Assembly (NCBI RefSeq): GCF_008085915.1
Contig: NZ_VSJK01000002.1
Coordinates: 124,001 to 188,000, forward strand
Length of the DNA stretch: 64,000 bases
Direction: 5' to 3'
From: Oceaniovalibus sp. ACAM 378
GTDB taxonomy: Bacteria > Pseudomonadota > Alphaproteobacteria > Rhodobacterales > Rhodobacteraceae
The notes beneath the pieces are model-generated. The model saw only the letters and a list, made by a program, of their open reading frames with translations, ran no database searches and had not been told where the DNA came from. A program made the translations under genes and the position numbers. Of this stretch, positions 40,725-49,965 are shown in pieces (the stretch's first letter is position 1; each line of letters opens with the position of its first letter).

Positions 40725-40848
40725 GCGTTCAACCTGTCAAATCACGGCCCGACAGGACATCCGTCGCCCCGCCTGCGGCGTTTCGCTGATCGAAACAAGT
40801 GTCCTGCCGGGCGTCGCAGTTTGCGCAGCAATCGGCAGGACCAACACG

Positions 40849-41814
40849 TTATTTCGTCGGATTGCGATAGGTCATCCGCCGCACGGATCCGGTTTTCGAC
40901 CGCATCAGGATGGTTTCGGCAGTCAGGAACCCCGGTTCGCGCTTGATGCCGGCAAGGATAGAACCGTCGGTCACACCCGTGGCGGCAAAGATCACATCGC
41001 CCGTAACCATGTCGTTCAAGGTATAGACCCGGTCAAAGTTGGTGATGCCAGCCTTTTTCGCGCGGGCCCTTTCGTCATCGTTGCGAAACAACAACCGGCC
41101 GAAGATCTGGCCGCCCATGCATTTCAGAGCGGCTGCGGCAAGAACGCCTTCCGGAGCGCCGCCCGATCCCATGTACATGTCGATGCCGGTCCGTTCGGCC
41201 TCGGCGCAGTGGATGATTCCGGCAACGTCACCATCGGTGATCAGCCGGATCGCCGCGCCCGTGGTGCGCAGTTCGGCAATCATTTCTTCGTGGCGTTCGC
41301 GTTCGAGCACACAGACCGTGATGTCGTCGGTGCTGCATCCTTTGGCGGCGGCCAGCGCGTTCACCCGTTCGGCGGGCGACATGTCCATCGTCACCACGCC
41401 GCGCCGGAATCCCGGGCCGACGGCCAGCTTGTCCATGTAAACGTCGGGCGCGTGCAGCATCGATCCGCGCGGGCCCATGGCAATCACGGTCAGGGCGTTC
41501 GGCATGTCTTTTGCGGTCAGCGTCGTGCCTTCAAGCGGATCAAGCGCGATATCCACGGCAGGACCGTTGCCGGTGCCGACCTCTTCACCGATGAACAGCA
41601 TCGGCGCTTCGTCACGCTCGCCTTCGCCAATCACGACGACACCTTTGATGTCCAGCTTGTTCAGCTGTTCGCGCATGGCGTTGACGGCTGCCTGATCCGC
41701 CTTCTTCTCATCTCCGCGCCCGATCATCCGGGCCGAGGCCAGCGCCGCAGCTTCGGATACCCGGGCCAGACCCAGCGATAGCATGCGGTCATGAAATTCG
41801 ACGGTTTCGGTCAT
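40849..41814 (-). CDS. glpX: Class II fructose-1,6-bisphosphatase GlpX
   Basis: 321 aa and cytoplasmic. Motifs include GVVVIGEGERDEAPMLFIGEEVG, DIALDPLEGTTL (metal and phosphate site), MDMSPAERVNALA, LITDGDVAGII and SGGAPEGVLAAAALKCMGGQIFGRLLF. It makes fructose 6-phosphate in gluconeogenesis; some relatives are bifunctional with sedoheptulose-1,7-bisphosphatase. It stands alone between recJ and trcR. Confidence 0.95.
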   Translation of the reverse strand: MTETVEFHDRMLSLGLARVSEAAALASARMIGRGDEKKADQAAVNAMREQLNKLDIKGVVVIGEGERDEAPMLFIGEEVGTGNGPAVDIALDPLEGTTLTAKDMPNALTVIAMGPRGSMLHAPDVYMDKLAVGPGFRRGVVTMDMSPAERVNALAAAKGCSTDDITVCVLERERHEEMIAELRTTGAAIRLITDGDVAGIIHCAEAERTGIDMYMGSGGAPEGVLAAAALKCMGGQIFGRLLFRNDDERARAKKAGITNFDRVYTLNDMVTGDVIFAATGVTDGSILAGIKREPGFLTAETILMRSKTGSVRRMTYRNPTK

Positions 41815-41976
41815 TTTGGCAAATCCTTGTTTGGCGCGGGTGCTTTCCAGCGGTCTAGCGCGGGGGCATGGCAGGGCACAAGGATGTTGGCGCGAACAAT
41901 GTGCAAATCAGTTCGCGCAGTCCGGGGCACGCAATGGTGCCCCGGGCAAAGGTGTCAAATCAACCCAAGCGCAGGA

Positions 41977-42741
41977 TCAGCGCTTATCCTCGTCGTCTTC
42001 ATCCTCATCCGGCTGATCGTCGGGCAGGTTGAAAAAGCTCTCGGCGTCCGGCACATCGTCGTTCTTGTCGTCGTCGTCGTCGTTCGATCTGGACAACGAG
42101 AATGTCTCAAGGCCGGCGATGGCTGTGGGGATGCGCGTTTCGGGATCCATGCCAAGGCTCTGTTCGGTGCTGACCAGCTTGCGACGTTCGTCGTCGGTCA
42201 TCACGCTGCCGTCCTTGGCCTTTTTGGTGTTCGCCTTTTGCACGGCCATATCCAGCTCGGTCTGTTTGCACAGGCCCAGTGCGACAGGGTCGATTGGCTG
42301 GATGTTGTTGATGTTCCAGTGGGTGCGTTCGCGGATCGCCTGGATTGTCGGCTTGGTGGTGCCGACAAGCTTGCTCACCTGACCGTCGCTCAGTTCCGGG
42401 TGGAACTTGACCAGCCACAGAATTGAGGCGGGACGGTCCTGCCGTTTCGACAGCGGTGTGTAACGCGGTCCGCGTCGCTTTTCCTCGCCGACGGCGGCGG
42501 AATAGAATTTCAGCTTGAGCTTGTGCAGCGGATCCTTCTCGGCCTTGGTGATCTCTTCCTGCGTCAGCTGGTTGTTGGTCACCGGGTCGAACCCTTTGAC
42601 CCCTGCGGCAACATCGCCATCGGCGATGCCCTGTACCTCAAGCTCGTGCAGGGCGCAGAAATCTGCAACCTGCCGGAAGGTGAGCGTCGTGTTGTCCACC
42701 AGCCAGACGGCGGTGGCCTTGGCCATGATCGGTTTGTTCAT
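41977..42741 (-). CDS. trcR: Cell-cycle transcriptional regulator TrcR (DUF1013)
   Basis: 254 aa. Start at 42741 after AGGAGA. The family N-terminus is MNKPIMAKATAVWLVDNTTLTFRQVADFCALHELEVQGIADGD. A helix-turn-helix-like segment is SDGQVSKLVGTTKPTIQAIRERTHWNINNIQPIDPVALGLC. The last ~35 residues are highly acidic (SNDDDDDKNDD...DEDEDDEDKR). TrcR-type proteins are conserved in alphaproteobacteria and tied to CtrA-era cell-cycle control, possibly binding RNA polymerase. Confidence 0.92.
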   Translation of the reverse strand: MNKPIMAKATAVWLVDNTTLTFRQVADFCALHELEVQGIADGDVAAGVKGFDPVTNNQLTQEEITKAEKDPLHKLKLKFYSAAVGEEKRRGPRYTPLSKRQDRPASILWLVKFHPELSDGQVSKLVGTTKPTIQAIRERTHWNINNIQPIDPVALGLCKQTELDMAVQKANTKKAKDGSVMTDDERRKLVSTEQSLGMDPETRIPTAIAGLETFSLSRSNDDDDDKNDDVPDAESFFNLPDDQPDEDEDDEDKR

Positions 42742-42874
42742 CGCAAGTCTCCTCTGGCGGTCCCGCAAACGGCATTTAGCGCCGTGGAAAACGGCTGGTC
42801 CGGCTGGACCCTCACCTCGTTTTCGGGGAAGTTGTCCTTGATATACGCATCGAAGCCACAGGAGAAAAGAGAAA

Positions 42875-43522
42875 ATGCACGTTTTTGCTGTGTTGCTTGC
42901 GTTTGTCCTGTTGTCGCACGCGCCTTTGCCCGCATCCGCCGAGGGCGAAAAGGCAGGGCAATTCGACTATTACGTCCTGTCGCTGTCGTGGTCGCCCACA
43001 TGGTGCGCGACCGAAGGCGCCGGGCGCGGATCGGCGCAATGTGCCGCAAATGCAGACTTTGGATGGGTGATGCACGGGCTGTGGCCGCAAAACCATCGGG
43101 GCTATCCCAGCTATTGCCGCACCACTGCGCGCGATCCGTCGCGCGGCCAGACGGCGGCAATGGCCGATGTGATGGGCGATGGTGGTGCGGCCTGGTATCA
43201 GTGGAAGAAACACGGACGCTGCGCCGGGTTATCGGCAAACGATTATTTCGCCACCGCGCGCCGCGCCTTTGACAGCGTGGCCAAACCCCCGGTGTTTCGC
43301 AAGCTGGATCGCGCCGTAAGACTGCCCGCGAAAGTGGTGGAGCAGGCCTTCGTCGAGGCCAATCCCGGTCTGGAACCCGATATGATCACCATCACCTGTA
43401 AGGACGGTCGGATCAACGAGGCGCGGCTGTGTCTGTCGAAAACCCTGACCCCGGTGCCTTGCGGGCGCGATGTGCTGCGTGATTGCACCATGAAAGATGC
43501 CTTGTTCGATCCAATTCCGTGA
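42875..43522 (+). CDS. Periplasmic RNase T2 family ribonuclease
   Basis: 215 aa with a signal peptide (residues 1-22, PASA-E). The first active-site segment is WVMHGLWPQ with His67. The second is WYQWKKHGRC with His113, but the Glu usually found four residues before this His (EWxKHG) is Gln109 here. Six or more cysteines are present. It degrades RNA via 2',3'-cyclic products, which the periplasmic phosphodiesterase at 51405-53396 could process. Divergent from trcR. Confidence 0.92.
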   Translation: MHVFAVLLAFVLLSHAPLPASAEGEKAGQFDYYVLSLSWSPTWCATEGAGRGSAQCAANADFGWVMHGLWPQNHRGYPSYCRTTARDPSRGQTAAMADVMGDGGAAWYQWKKHGRCAGLSANDYFATARRAFDSVAKPPVFRKLDRAVRLPAKVVEQAFVEANPGLEPDMITITCKDGRINEARLCLSKTLTPVPCGRDVLRDCTMKDALFDPIP

Positions 43523-43579
43523 GGAAAACTCTGACGGGTTCTTGAACAGCCAGAAGCGCACAGCCTGATTCGCGCGCAA

Positions 43580-44545
43580 CTATTCTGATGCCCGGCTGAA
43601 CATCCCCGCCACAGGTGCGATCACAAAGGTGACCAGCGGGATCAGCAACATCCCGATCACCAATCCGACGATACCGTCCAGAAACGCCGTAACCGTCCAT
43701 TTAACCGCTGCCGGGGCGGTTCCGGCCATGGCCACGGCCTGCATGGCAACGTCGTTGATAAAGTCCTGCGGCGCGTGAAACCCCAACTCGTGCAGCCCGT
43801 GAACGATGATCTGACCGCCGACCCAGATCATCGCTGCCGTGCCAATGATGACCAGCAGTTTCAGGAACCCCGGCATGCCGCGCACGATCGCCTGCCCGAC
43901 CGCCCGGGTGACCGCAAACCGGCCCTTGGCCACCATGGCCAGCCCAAGATCGTCGGCCTTGACGATAATCCCAACCGCGCCATAGACCGCGAATGTGATG
44001 ATCAATCCCGCGACGGCCAGCGCCCCTGCCGTCTGCCAAAACCCGATTTCGGGCGGCAGGGCGGAGAGGATGATCGTCATGATTTCGGCGGAGAGAATGA
44101 AATCGGTCTTGATCGCCCCGCGCACTTTTCTTTCTTCAAGCGTGGCATCGTGCATCTTGGCCGCAAGAACGTCTTCCGAGTGGTGATCGGCGGGGTTGAC
44201 CGCATGCCACACCTTTTCTGCACCCTCAAAGGTCAGATAGGCACCGCCCAACATCAGCAATGGCGCGATTGCCCAGGGTGCGAATTCCGCCAGCAACAGC
44301 GCGACCGGCACAAGGATCACAAGTTTGTTGAATATCGACCCCTTGGCGATGCTCCAGACAATGGGAAGCTCGCGCGCTGCCGAAAAGCCATGCACGTATT
44401 TTGGCGTCACGGCGGCATCGTCGATCACCGCGCCTGCCGCCTTGCTTGAGGCTTTGACCGCCTGCCCGATGACGTCGTCGACAGAAGCCGCCGCCACTTT
44501 GGCGATGGCCGCCACGTCGTCCAGCAATGCGATCAGTCCGCTCAT
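43580..44545 (-). CDS. DUF808 family integral membrane protein (YedI-like)
   Basis: 321 aa. Start at 44545 after GGAG. The N-terminal MSGLIALLDDVAAIAKVAAASVDDVIGQAVKASSKAAGAVIDDAAVTPKYV block and HGFSAARELPIVWSIAKGSIFNKL are family signatures. About eight TM helices follow. The function of the family is unknown. It is convergent with the RNase T2 gene. Confidence 0.9.
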   Translation of the reverse strand: MSGLIALLDDVAAIAKVAAASVDDVIGQAVKASSKAAGAVIDDAAVTPKYVHGFSAARELPIVWSIAKGSIFNKLVILVPVALLLAEFAPWAIAPLLMLGGAYLTFEGAEKVWHAVNPADHHSEDVLAAKMHDATLEERKVRGAIKTDFILSAEIMTIILSALPPEIGFWQTAGALAVAGLIITFAVYGAVGIIVKADDLGLAMVAKGRFAVTRAVGQAIVRGMPGFLKLLVIIGTAAMIWVGGQIIVHGLHELGFHAPQDFINDVAMQAVAMAGTAPAAVKWTVTAFLDGIVGLVIGMLLIPLVTFVIAPVAGMFSRASE

Positions 44546-44702
44546 GTGTCGATCTCCGTTGATACAGGACCGCAACCTAGCGTGATGCCCCTGACGCACA
44601 ACGCGGAAATGCGCGACAGGGTCCGACGAAGCGCAGCTTTTTACGCCTGACACCTTACCGATTTTTGCGATGTCTGCCTGTCACGCGGTCAATGAAACGC
44701 CC

Positions 44703-45701
44703 TCAAACCGCATCACCGGCAACCCGCAGCACGATCTTGCCAATGTGATCGCCGGCCTCCATCCGGGCATGGGCCCCGGCGGCATCGCTTAGCGCGAATT
44801 CGCGGTCCATTACCGGCGCGATCCGTCCGGCGTCGAGCCATGGCCAGACATCGCGCACCAGACCCTCGGCAATCCGTGCCTTGGCCAGATCCGATTGCGG
44901 GCGCAGGGTGGAACCAGTGATCGTCAGCCGGCGCATCATCACCTGTGCAAAGTTCAACTCGACCTTCGGACCGGTCAGAAAGGCAATCTGCACCAACCGC
45001 CCGTCATCAGCCAGCGCCTTGACGTTGCGCGGAATATAGTCGCCGCCAACCATGTCGAGGATCAAATTCGCCCCGCCTTCGGCCTTCAGGATTTCCACGA
45101 AGTCGGAGTCGCGGTAATTGATCGCCTCGGCCCCCAGATCGGCGCAGGTTTCGCACTTTTCATCGGTTCCGGCGGTGGCAAAGACCCGTGCGCCCCACAT
45201 CCGGGCCAGTTGGATTGCCGTGGTGCCGATGCCCGACGATCCGCCATGCACCAGAAACCGTTCGCCCGCCGACAACCCGCCCCGGGTGATCACGTTGGAA
45301 TAGACGGTAAAATACGTCTCCGGCAGGCAAGCGGCCTGTTTCAGGTCCATGTCTTTGGGCACCGGCAGGCAATGGGCCGCCGGGCACAGCGCGTATTCGG
45401 CATATCCTCCGCCGGGCAGCAGGGCACAAACCCGGTCGCCCACCGCCCAGTCCGACACGCCGGGACCGATCGCCGCCACGACTCCGGCGCATTCCAGCCC
45501 CGGCAGATCGCTGGCCGTCGGGGGGGGCGCATAGGATCCCGCCCGCTGTAACGCATCGGGGCGGTTCACCCCGGCATAGGCAATCCGGAGCAGCACCTGC
45601 CCGCTCCCGGGGGCGGGCACCGGCCGGGTGACGGGGCGCAGAACTTCCGGACCTCCGGGGGTCGATATTTCAACGGCTTGCATCGTGTCGGGCAGGGTCA
45701 T
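44703..45701 (-). CDS. NAD(P)H quinone oxidoreductase (zinc-independent MDR, PIG3-like)
   Basis: 332 aa. Medium-chain reductase fold: QAVEISTPGGPEVL...VLLRIAYAGVNRPDALQRAG in the N-terminal domain and a Rossmann motif VHGGSSGIGTTAIQLARMWGARVFATAGTDEKCE. The GSSGIG replaces the structural Zn type and indicates the QOR/PIG3 branch that reduces quinones with NADPH. It lies 18 bp after the COQ9 gene on the same strand, so the pair may be an operon with a quinone theme. Confidence 0.9.
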   Translation of the reverse strand: MTLPDTMQAVEISTPGGPEVLRPVTRPVPAPGSGQVLLRIAYAGVNRPDALQRAGSYAPPPTASDLPGLECAGVVAAIGPGVSDWAVGDRVCALLPGGGYAEYALCPAAHCLPVPKDMDLKQAACLPETYFTVYSNVITRGGLSAGERFLVHGGSSGIGTTAIQLARMWGARVFATAGTDEKCETCADLGAEAINYRDSDFVEILKAEGGANLILDMVGGDYIPRNVKALADDGRLVQIAFLTGPKVELNFAQVMMRRLTITGSTLRPQSDLAKARIAEGLVRDVWPWLDAGRIAPVMDREFALSDAAGAHARMEAGDHIGKIVLRVAGDAV

Positions 45702-45719
45702 CGCAGTTTCCTTAGGCGT

Positions 45720-46403
45720 TCAGTTCGGTCGGTTCCAGCTTCCGGGCATGCCGGTCCGGGTGGTGCGGGTGGGGGCGCGGACATGGCCCAGCAACCAGTT
45801 TGGGCCTGCCATCAGACCGCGCAGAACCGGGTTCTTGTTCACCGCCGCTTTCATTTTTTCGATTGTCATCACATCGTCGATGCGCCGGTCGAGAAATTCC
45901 CACGTTGCCTGATGATCCGGGCTGTCGTCGCCCAGCCAGAACAGCACGGTGGACGCATGAACCCCCGACAACGTGGCGCGTTTGGTGTACCAGTTGATAT
46001 CCTCGGAGGTGTCACCCAGCGCGGTCCAGATGTGATCGGCGGTTTCCCACAACGCGCGGGCACCGTCGGCGGCATGCTGGGGCAGTGCGAACAGGGTCGT
46101 GCCCCGCCGCACCGCTTCGCGATCTTCGATTGTCTCAAGCCGGAATCGCACAGCGGCGGCGATACGGTCGCGGAACCGCATTTCGCCCAGCGGTTCGCGT
46201 TTGATCCGCGCCAGCATCGCGGCATCGCCCGCCCGGTGATACGCCATCGCCAGATCGACACCGCCCCGGGGAAACAGCGCCTTGGCCATCGCCAAGGGCA
46301 GGTCAGTGTCGCGGGCAGCGGCGGCAAGGGTCGCGTCGCTCCACCCGTCAAAGGCGACATGGGGCAGGGCGGCGTTCAGCAGGTCAGTGGATGGATCGGC
46401 CAT
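45720..46403 (-). CDS. COQ9 family ubiquinone biosynthesis protein
   Basis: 227 aa. Start at ATG 46403. It carries LLNAALPHVAFDGWSDATLAAAARDTDLPLAMAKALFPRGGVDLAMAYHRAGD and DTSEDINWYTKRATLSGVHASTVLFWLGDDSPDHQATWEFLDRRIDDVMTIEK. Both are COQ9 signatures (TetR-like fold with a C-terminal lipid-binding helix). In mitochondria COQ9 presents quinone intermediates to COQ7. Overlap with the quinone reductase downstream is probable at the transcript level. Confidence 0.92.
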   Translation of the reverse strand: MADPSTDLLNAALPHVAFDGWSDATLAAAARDTDLPLAMAKALFPRGGVDLAMAYHRAGDAAMLARIKREPLGEMRFRDRIAAAVRFRLETIEDREAVRRGTTLFALPQHAADGARALWETADHIWTALGDTSEDINWYTKRATLSGVHASTVLFWLGDDSPDHQATWEFLDRRIDDVMTIEKMKAAVNKNPVLRGLMAGPNWLLGHVRAPTRTTRTGMPGSWNRPN

Positions 46404-46883
46404 GGCATGTCCTTCGCTGTTGCACAGGAGATGATCTAGCATGGATGACGCCGGGTTCCACGCCCCTTGCGCCCAATTGCCCGCCATCCCCTGCGGTTAC
46501 TTCACGGCAGTGTCCCCGTGCCCGAAAAAGCCTGCGTTCCGTTCGCGGAGCCGCGCCGCTGGATCATCATAAAGGTACGGCAGGAACGTATAAAGCGTGA
46601 TACGGCATGGAGCAGCGAACAGGAAAACACCAGGCACCCCCGACCGGCGGCTTTTAACGCTGGTTGAGCCAAGGCGCGAAATCACCCGTTTGCACTTCGT
46701 TCTACATGGTGGATGACTCCTCGCCGCGAAAACCCGCATTCAGGATCAACAAAGCTAAAATTCCGTTAAGTATATTATTAGCGCGGTTTATGGCGTGACG
46801 AATAGACAGGTGGCGCAATCTGTGCTAGGTGCCGCGCTCCTGCAAATCCATGCAACTCTTACTAGAAAGGTGGTGAAAACCAC
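46404..46883. other. 480-bp divergent intergenic region between COQ9 and rpsU
   Basis: No gene is supported. The minus-strand frame at 46497-46739 reads as protein-like near its end but has no start signal or recognisable family. The rpsU-proximal half is A/T-richer (around 46755-46785) and probably contains its promoter. Confidence 0.5.
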
Positions 46884-47090
46884 ATGCAGGTCAGTGTTCG
46901 TGACAACAACGTCGATCAGGCGCTTCGTGCCCTGAAGAAAAAGCTCCAGCGTGAGGGCGTTTTTCGTGAGATGAAGCTTAAGCAACATTTCGAAAAACCC
47001 TCTGAGAAAAAAGCGCGTGAGAAGGCCGAGGCGATCCGTCGTGCCCGCAAGCTTGCCCGTAAAAAGGCACAACGCGAGAACGGGATGTAA
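46884..47090 (+). CDS. rpsU: 30S ribosomal protein S21
   Basis: 68 aa: [22 protein letters not shown] with [38 protein letters not shown]. The whole sequence matches bS21, with a highly basic C-terminus. GAAAGGTGG precedes the start. A strong terminator follows at once, so it is a monocistronic unit. Confidence 0.97.
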   Translation: MQVSVRDNNVDQALRALKKKLQREGVFREMKLKQHFEKPSEKKAREKAEAIRRARKLARKKAQRENGM

Positions 47091-47130
47091 TCTGTCAGAA
47101 TATTGGGGCGGCTCCGGTCGCCTTCAATTG

Positions 47131-47166
47131 AACCCCCGGGCGAAAGCGCGGGGGTTTCGTTTTTTC
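47131..47166 (+). terminator. Intrinsic terminator of rpsU
   Basis: AACCCCCG and CGGGGGTT form an 8-bp stem around a GAAA-containing loop, followed by TCGTTTTTT. It lies 41 bp after the rpsU stop. Confidence 0.9.
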
Positions 47167-47177
47167 CGGCAATCGGT

Positions 47178-47588
47178 TCATCGGAGACCAGCGGGTTGAC
47201 GACCGGCTTGAATTTGCGCCTGAATTTCACGCCGCAACAGATGAGCGTTGCGCAGGTTTCCCTTGAACGCCATGTCGAAAATATCACCCGCAATCGGCAC
47301 GGATCCAAGCGCGAAATCCAGCCCCCAGTTGATCCCCATCCGCGTCAGAACCGACCGCGGAACGCCCAGTTTCCACGCCCGCCAGACGATCCATGCCGCG
47401 GGTGCGGCGGTCAGAACATCTCCGACACCGGGCACAAGCCCGACAATCCCATCCCAACCGAACCGCAGTCCGAACACGCGAAATCGCGCGTCAAGCAGAC
47501 GCGCGATCTGGTCCACCCGCGCCAGCTCACTCGCCAGCGCGGGGTCCGGTCCAGTTACTTCATCAGCTTCCGGCCCGGACGGAAACAT
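47178..47588 (-). CDS. DUF4112 domain-containing membrane protein
   Basis: 136 aa. ARLLDARFRVFGLRFGWDGIVGLVPGVGDVLTAAPAAWIVWRAWKLGVP and GINWGLDFALGSVPIAGDIFDMAFKGNLRNAHLLRR match DUF4112, with two short hydrophobic hairpins separated by polar helices. Function unknown. It starts 4 bp after the DUF992 stop, so the two share a transcript. Confidence 0.9.
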   Translation of the reverse strand: MFPSGPEADEVTGPDPALASELARVDQIARLLDARFRVFGLRFGWDGIVGLVPGVGDVLTAAPAAWIVWRAWKLGVPRSVLTRMGINWGLDFALGSVPIAGDIFDMAFKGNLRNAHLLRREIQAQIQAGRQPAGLR

Positions 47589-47592
47589 CCGG

Positions 47593-48102
47593 TCACTCCA
47601 CCGATGTCAGTGTCATCGAGGTAAGGCCGACGGCAACGTTCAGTCCTGTTTTTCCTTCGACGCTCAGCGGCTGCAAGCCGATGGACTTGTCGCTTCCGCC
47701 GACCAGAGCGTTTGCGCCAAAGCCGATTCCGACCGATGCATCCGCCGACACGCCGACATATGTGCCGTCAAGCGTCAGATCTTCGGGTGCATGATCCAAC
47801 GCCTGAACCACGACCCATTTCATATAGCTTTCGCCGGAAATGCCGATATCCACGCCCAGTTTGTCGATCTGTCCGAGATAGACCTGATCTTCGCCTTCGG
47901 CCTGGTCAAAGGTGCAGACAGCCTCACGCGACGATCCGATAAGCAGGCCGAACCCGCCTTCGACCGTGCATTCCAGAAATCCGATCGTCGATCCGGTTTC
48001 GACAGTTTCGACCTGCACGGGTTGGGTGGCTTGCGCCAATACGGGGGAGCCGATGGTTGCGGCACAGGCAGTGGCGATGGCGAATGTTCGGGTCAGTTTC
48101 AT
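47593..48102 (-). CDS. DUF992 exported protein
   Basis: 169 aa. Signal peptide (residues 1-23, VLAQ). The mature protein shows GFLECTVEGGFGLLIGSSREAVCTF and TYVGVSADASVGIGFGANALVGGSDKSIGLQPLSVEGKTGLNVAVGL, the DUF992 signature with its paired cysteines. It is common in Rhodobacteraceae and Rhizobiales and unassigned. AAAGGACG lies upstream. Confidence 0.9.
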   Translation of the reverse strand: MKLTRTFAIATACAATIGSPVLAQATQPVQVETVETGSTIGFLECTVEGGFGLLIGSSREAVCTFDQAEGEDQVYLGQIDKLGVDIGISGESYMKWVVVQALDHAPEDLTLDGTYVGVSADASVGIGFGANALVGGSDKSIGLQPLSVEGKTGLNVAVGLTSMTLTSVE

Positions 48103-48346
48103 AATGGTCGTCCTTTCATTCCGGTCACAGGTCCGGGCGGTTCGATCCGCCCAGGCGCTCCGGCGGGGCGCCTGTTCATGATCCGGGTTGGTAAAGAAAG
48201 CGGTGACAGGGGCTTATGGTTCCAGAAATTCCTTTTACGGATCGGCGGAACTTTGCCGGACCGGTGCCAATCGACGCGCGACACGCGGGGAAAATTGAAT
48301 TAGCAATACCCGGGCAATGGAAATAATCCTTTGGCGGAGTCAGATC

Positions 48347-48829
48347 ATGGTGCGATCTTTTGTTCTTTCCCGGGCGGTCGCTGTCGCCCTTGTCTTGTGC
48401 ACGGCGCTCGCCTCTTGTGGCAGTCGTGGGCCGGGGTCCGACGCCTCGGCGACACGCCGTGCGACTTCGGACGGACCGGCGTATCTGAACGCTATGATCG
48501 CGCAATACGCCGATCTTTACGATATTCCCGTCGACCTGGTGCATCGGGTCGTGCAACGGGAAAGCAGCTATCAGCCTACTGCGCGCAATGGGCCGTATTA
48601 TGGCCTGATGCAGATCCATCCGACCACCGCGCGCACCATGGGGCACCGCGGCGACCCTTCTGATCTTCTGGATGCCGAAACCAACCTGAAGTATGCGGCA
48701 AAGTACCTGCGTGGCGCCTGGATGGTGTCGGACGGCAGCCGCGATGCCGCTGTCGGCTGGTATTCACGCGGATATTATTACGAGGCGAAAAGCCGTGGCC
48801 TGTTGGTGCAAACCGGATTGAAGGGCTGA
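48347..48829 (+). CDS. Lytic transglycosylase (SLT-fold) lipoprotein
   Basis: 160 aa. Start at ATG 48347 after GGAG. The lipobox TALASC places the lipidated Cys at residue 24. The SLT goose-lysozyme-like domain has the catalytic Glu in VVQRESSYQPTARNGPYYGLMQIHPTTARTMG, with further N-acetylmuramic-acid-site residues in DAETNLKYAAKYLRG. It is shorter than classical Slt. It cleaves peptidoglycan, probably from the outer membrane. Confidence 0.88.
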   Translation: MVRSFVLSRAVAVALVLCTALASCGSRGPGSDASATRRATSDGPAYLNAMIAQYADLYDIPVDLVHRVVQRESSYQPTARNGPYYGLMQIHPTTARTMGHRGDPSDLLDAETNLKYAAKYLRGAWMVSDGSRDAAVGWYSRGYYYEAKSRGLLVQTGLKG

Positions 48830-48875
48830 TCGTCGGTCCCGGGCCAATTATTGCGACTTGGGGGCGCCAAAGCTG

Positions 48876-49259
48876 ATGGTTCTCTCAACCGGTCCCGTAA
48901 TGATCGAAACCCTTCCCGCATGGGTACTGCTGCTTCTGCTCTGGATCGCCGTGGTCAATCCGGTCACGTTTGCCGTCTATGCCTGGGACAAATCACGCGC
49001 CCGGTTCGGCGCATGGCGGGTTCCGGAATCGCGGCTGTTGTTTTTGGCTCTGATCGGTGGCTGGCCGGGGGCGAAGCTGGCCCAGCACCTGTTGCATCAC
49101 AAGACGCGCAAGATGCCCTTTGCCCGGCAGTTGAACACCGTCCCGGTGATCCAATTGATGTTGATCGGTGGGGCGATGACGCTCTGGGCGTCTTTGGGGG
49201 CAGCGAAAGAACTCACGCCTGCCCATTCCGTGACGCGTCAATCCGAAAGGTCTGATTGA
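48876..49259 (+). CDS. DUF1294 small membrane protein
   Basis: About 127 aa. WIAVVNPVTFAVYAWDKSRARFGAWRVPESRLLFLALIGGWPGAKLAQHLLHHKTRKMPF is the DUF1294 signature (YAWDK...RIPE...GG..GA..A....HKT.K..F). About three TM segments. The start is 48876 or 48900. It is convergent with mscL; a hairpin terminator sits between them. Confidence 0.85.
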   Translation: MVLSTGPVMIETLPAWVLLLLLWIAVVNPVTFAVYAWDKSRARFGAWRVPESRLLFLALIGGWPGAKLAQHLLHHKTRKMPFARQLNTVPVIQLMLIGGAMTLWASLGAAKELTPAHSVTRQSERSD

Positions 49260-49346
49260 CCGCGACGGTCTGGCCGGGGCGGTCAAGATGCGGGTCGTCT
49301 GTCGCAGGGTGCGCAGCACGCAGGCCGCCGGTGACTGAAGGCCGTG

Positions 49347-49376
49347 CAAAAGGCCCGCGCCGGGCGGGCCCTTTCC
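49347..49376. terminator. Bidirectional terminator between DUF1294 gene and mscL
   Basis: Perfect 7-bp arms GGCCCGC and GCGGGCC around GCCGG at 49352-49370, with AAAA on one side and CTTTCC on the other. It suits both convergent genes. Confidence 0.75.
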
Positions 49377-49394
49377 TGTGCAGTCACAGACGGA

Positions 49395-49826
49395 TCAGCG
49401 CGTTTTCAGCGAATCGCGAATCTCCAGAAGCACGTCCAGTTCCGACGGGCCGGTCTTGACCTCGGGCGCGACGTCGTCGGGCCGTTCCGCTGTGGATTTG
49501 ATCCGGTTGACGAATTTGACCAGCATGAACACCACGAAAGCGATGATCAGGAAATTGATGCATGCGGTAATGAAAGCGCCATAGGCAAAGATCGCAGCGC
49601 CGGATTCCCGCGCCGGTTCCAGCCCGATACCCTCAGGCACCACGCCCGACAGCACGAGATACATGCTGGTGAAATCCACGCCGCCCAGTACCAGACCGAT
49701 GATCGGATTGATCAGATCACCCACCAGGGATGATACGATCGCGGTGAACGCGGCCCCGATGATGATACCCACCGCCAGGTCCATCACGTTGCCCTTGGCA
49801 ATAAAATCTTTGAATTCGTTGATCAT
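49395..49826 (-). CDS. mscL: Large-conductance mechanosensitive channel MscL
   Basis: 143 aa. Start at ATG 49826. The S1 helix and first TM are [49 protein letters not shown], and the second TM is [25 protein letters not shown]-terminal helix (LLEIRDSL) completes the family layout. It releases solutes on hypo-osmotic shock. Confidence 0.97.
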   Translation of the reverse strand: MINEFKDFIAKGNVMDLAVGIIIGAAFTAIVSSLVGDLINPIIGLVLGGVDFTSMYLVLSGVVPEGIGLEPARESGAAIFAYGAFITACINFLIIAFVVFMLVKFVNRIKSTAERPDDVAPEVKTGPSELDVLLEIRDSLKTR

Positions 49827-49965
49827 TTCTGTCCCCACAGAATTGTGTTCCGCCGCGATTGTTCGCTGCTGCACAGTTTATAGCATCAAAACACTCAGTC
49901 TTGAGAGGTTTGTTCCCAGAGGGATCGAGCCTATCTGTCACTCAGACACGTCCAAGGAGTATGAA

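Noticed and set aside
46497-46739. Possible small gene upstream of COQ9
   Set aside because: Protein-like stretch near the end only, no ribosome site, no family; left as intergenic.
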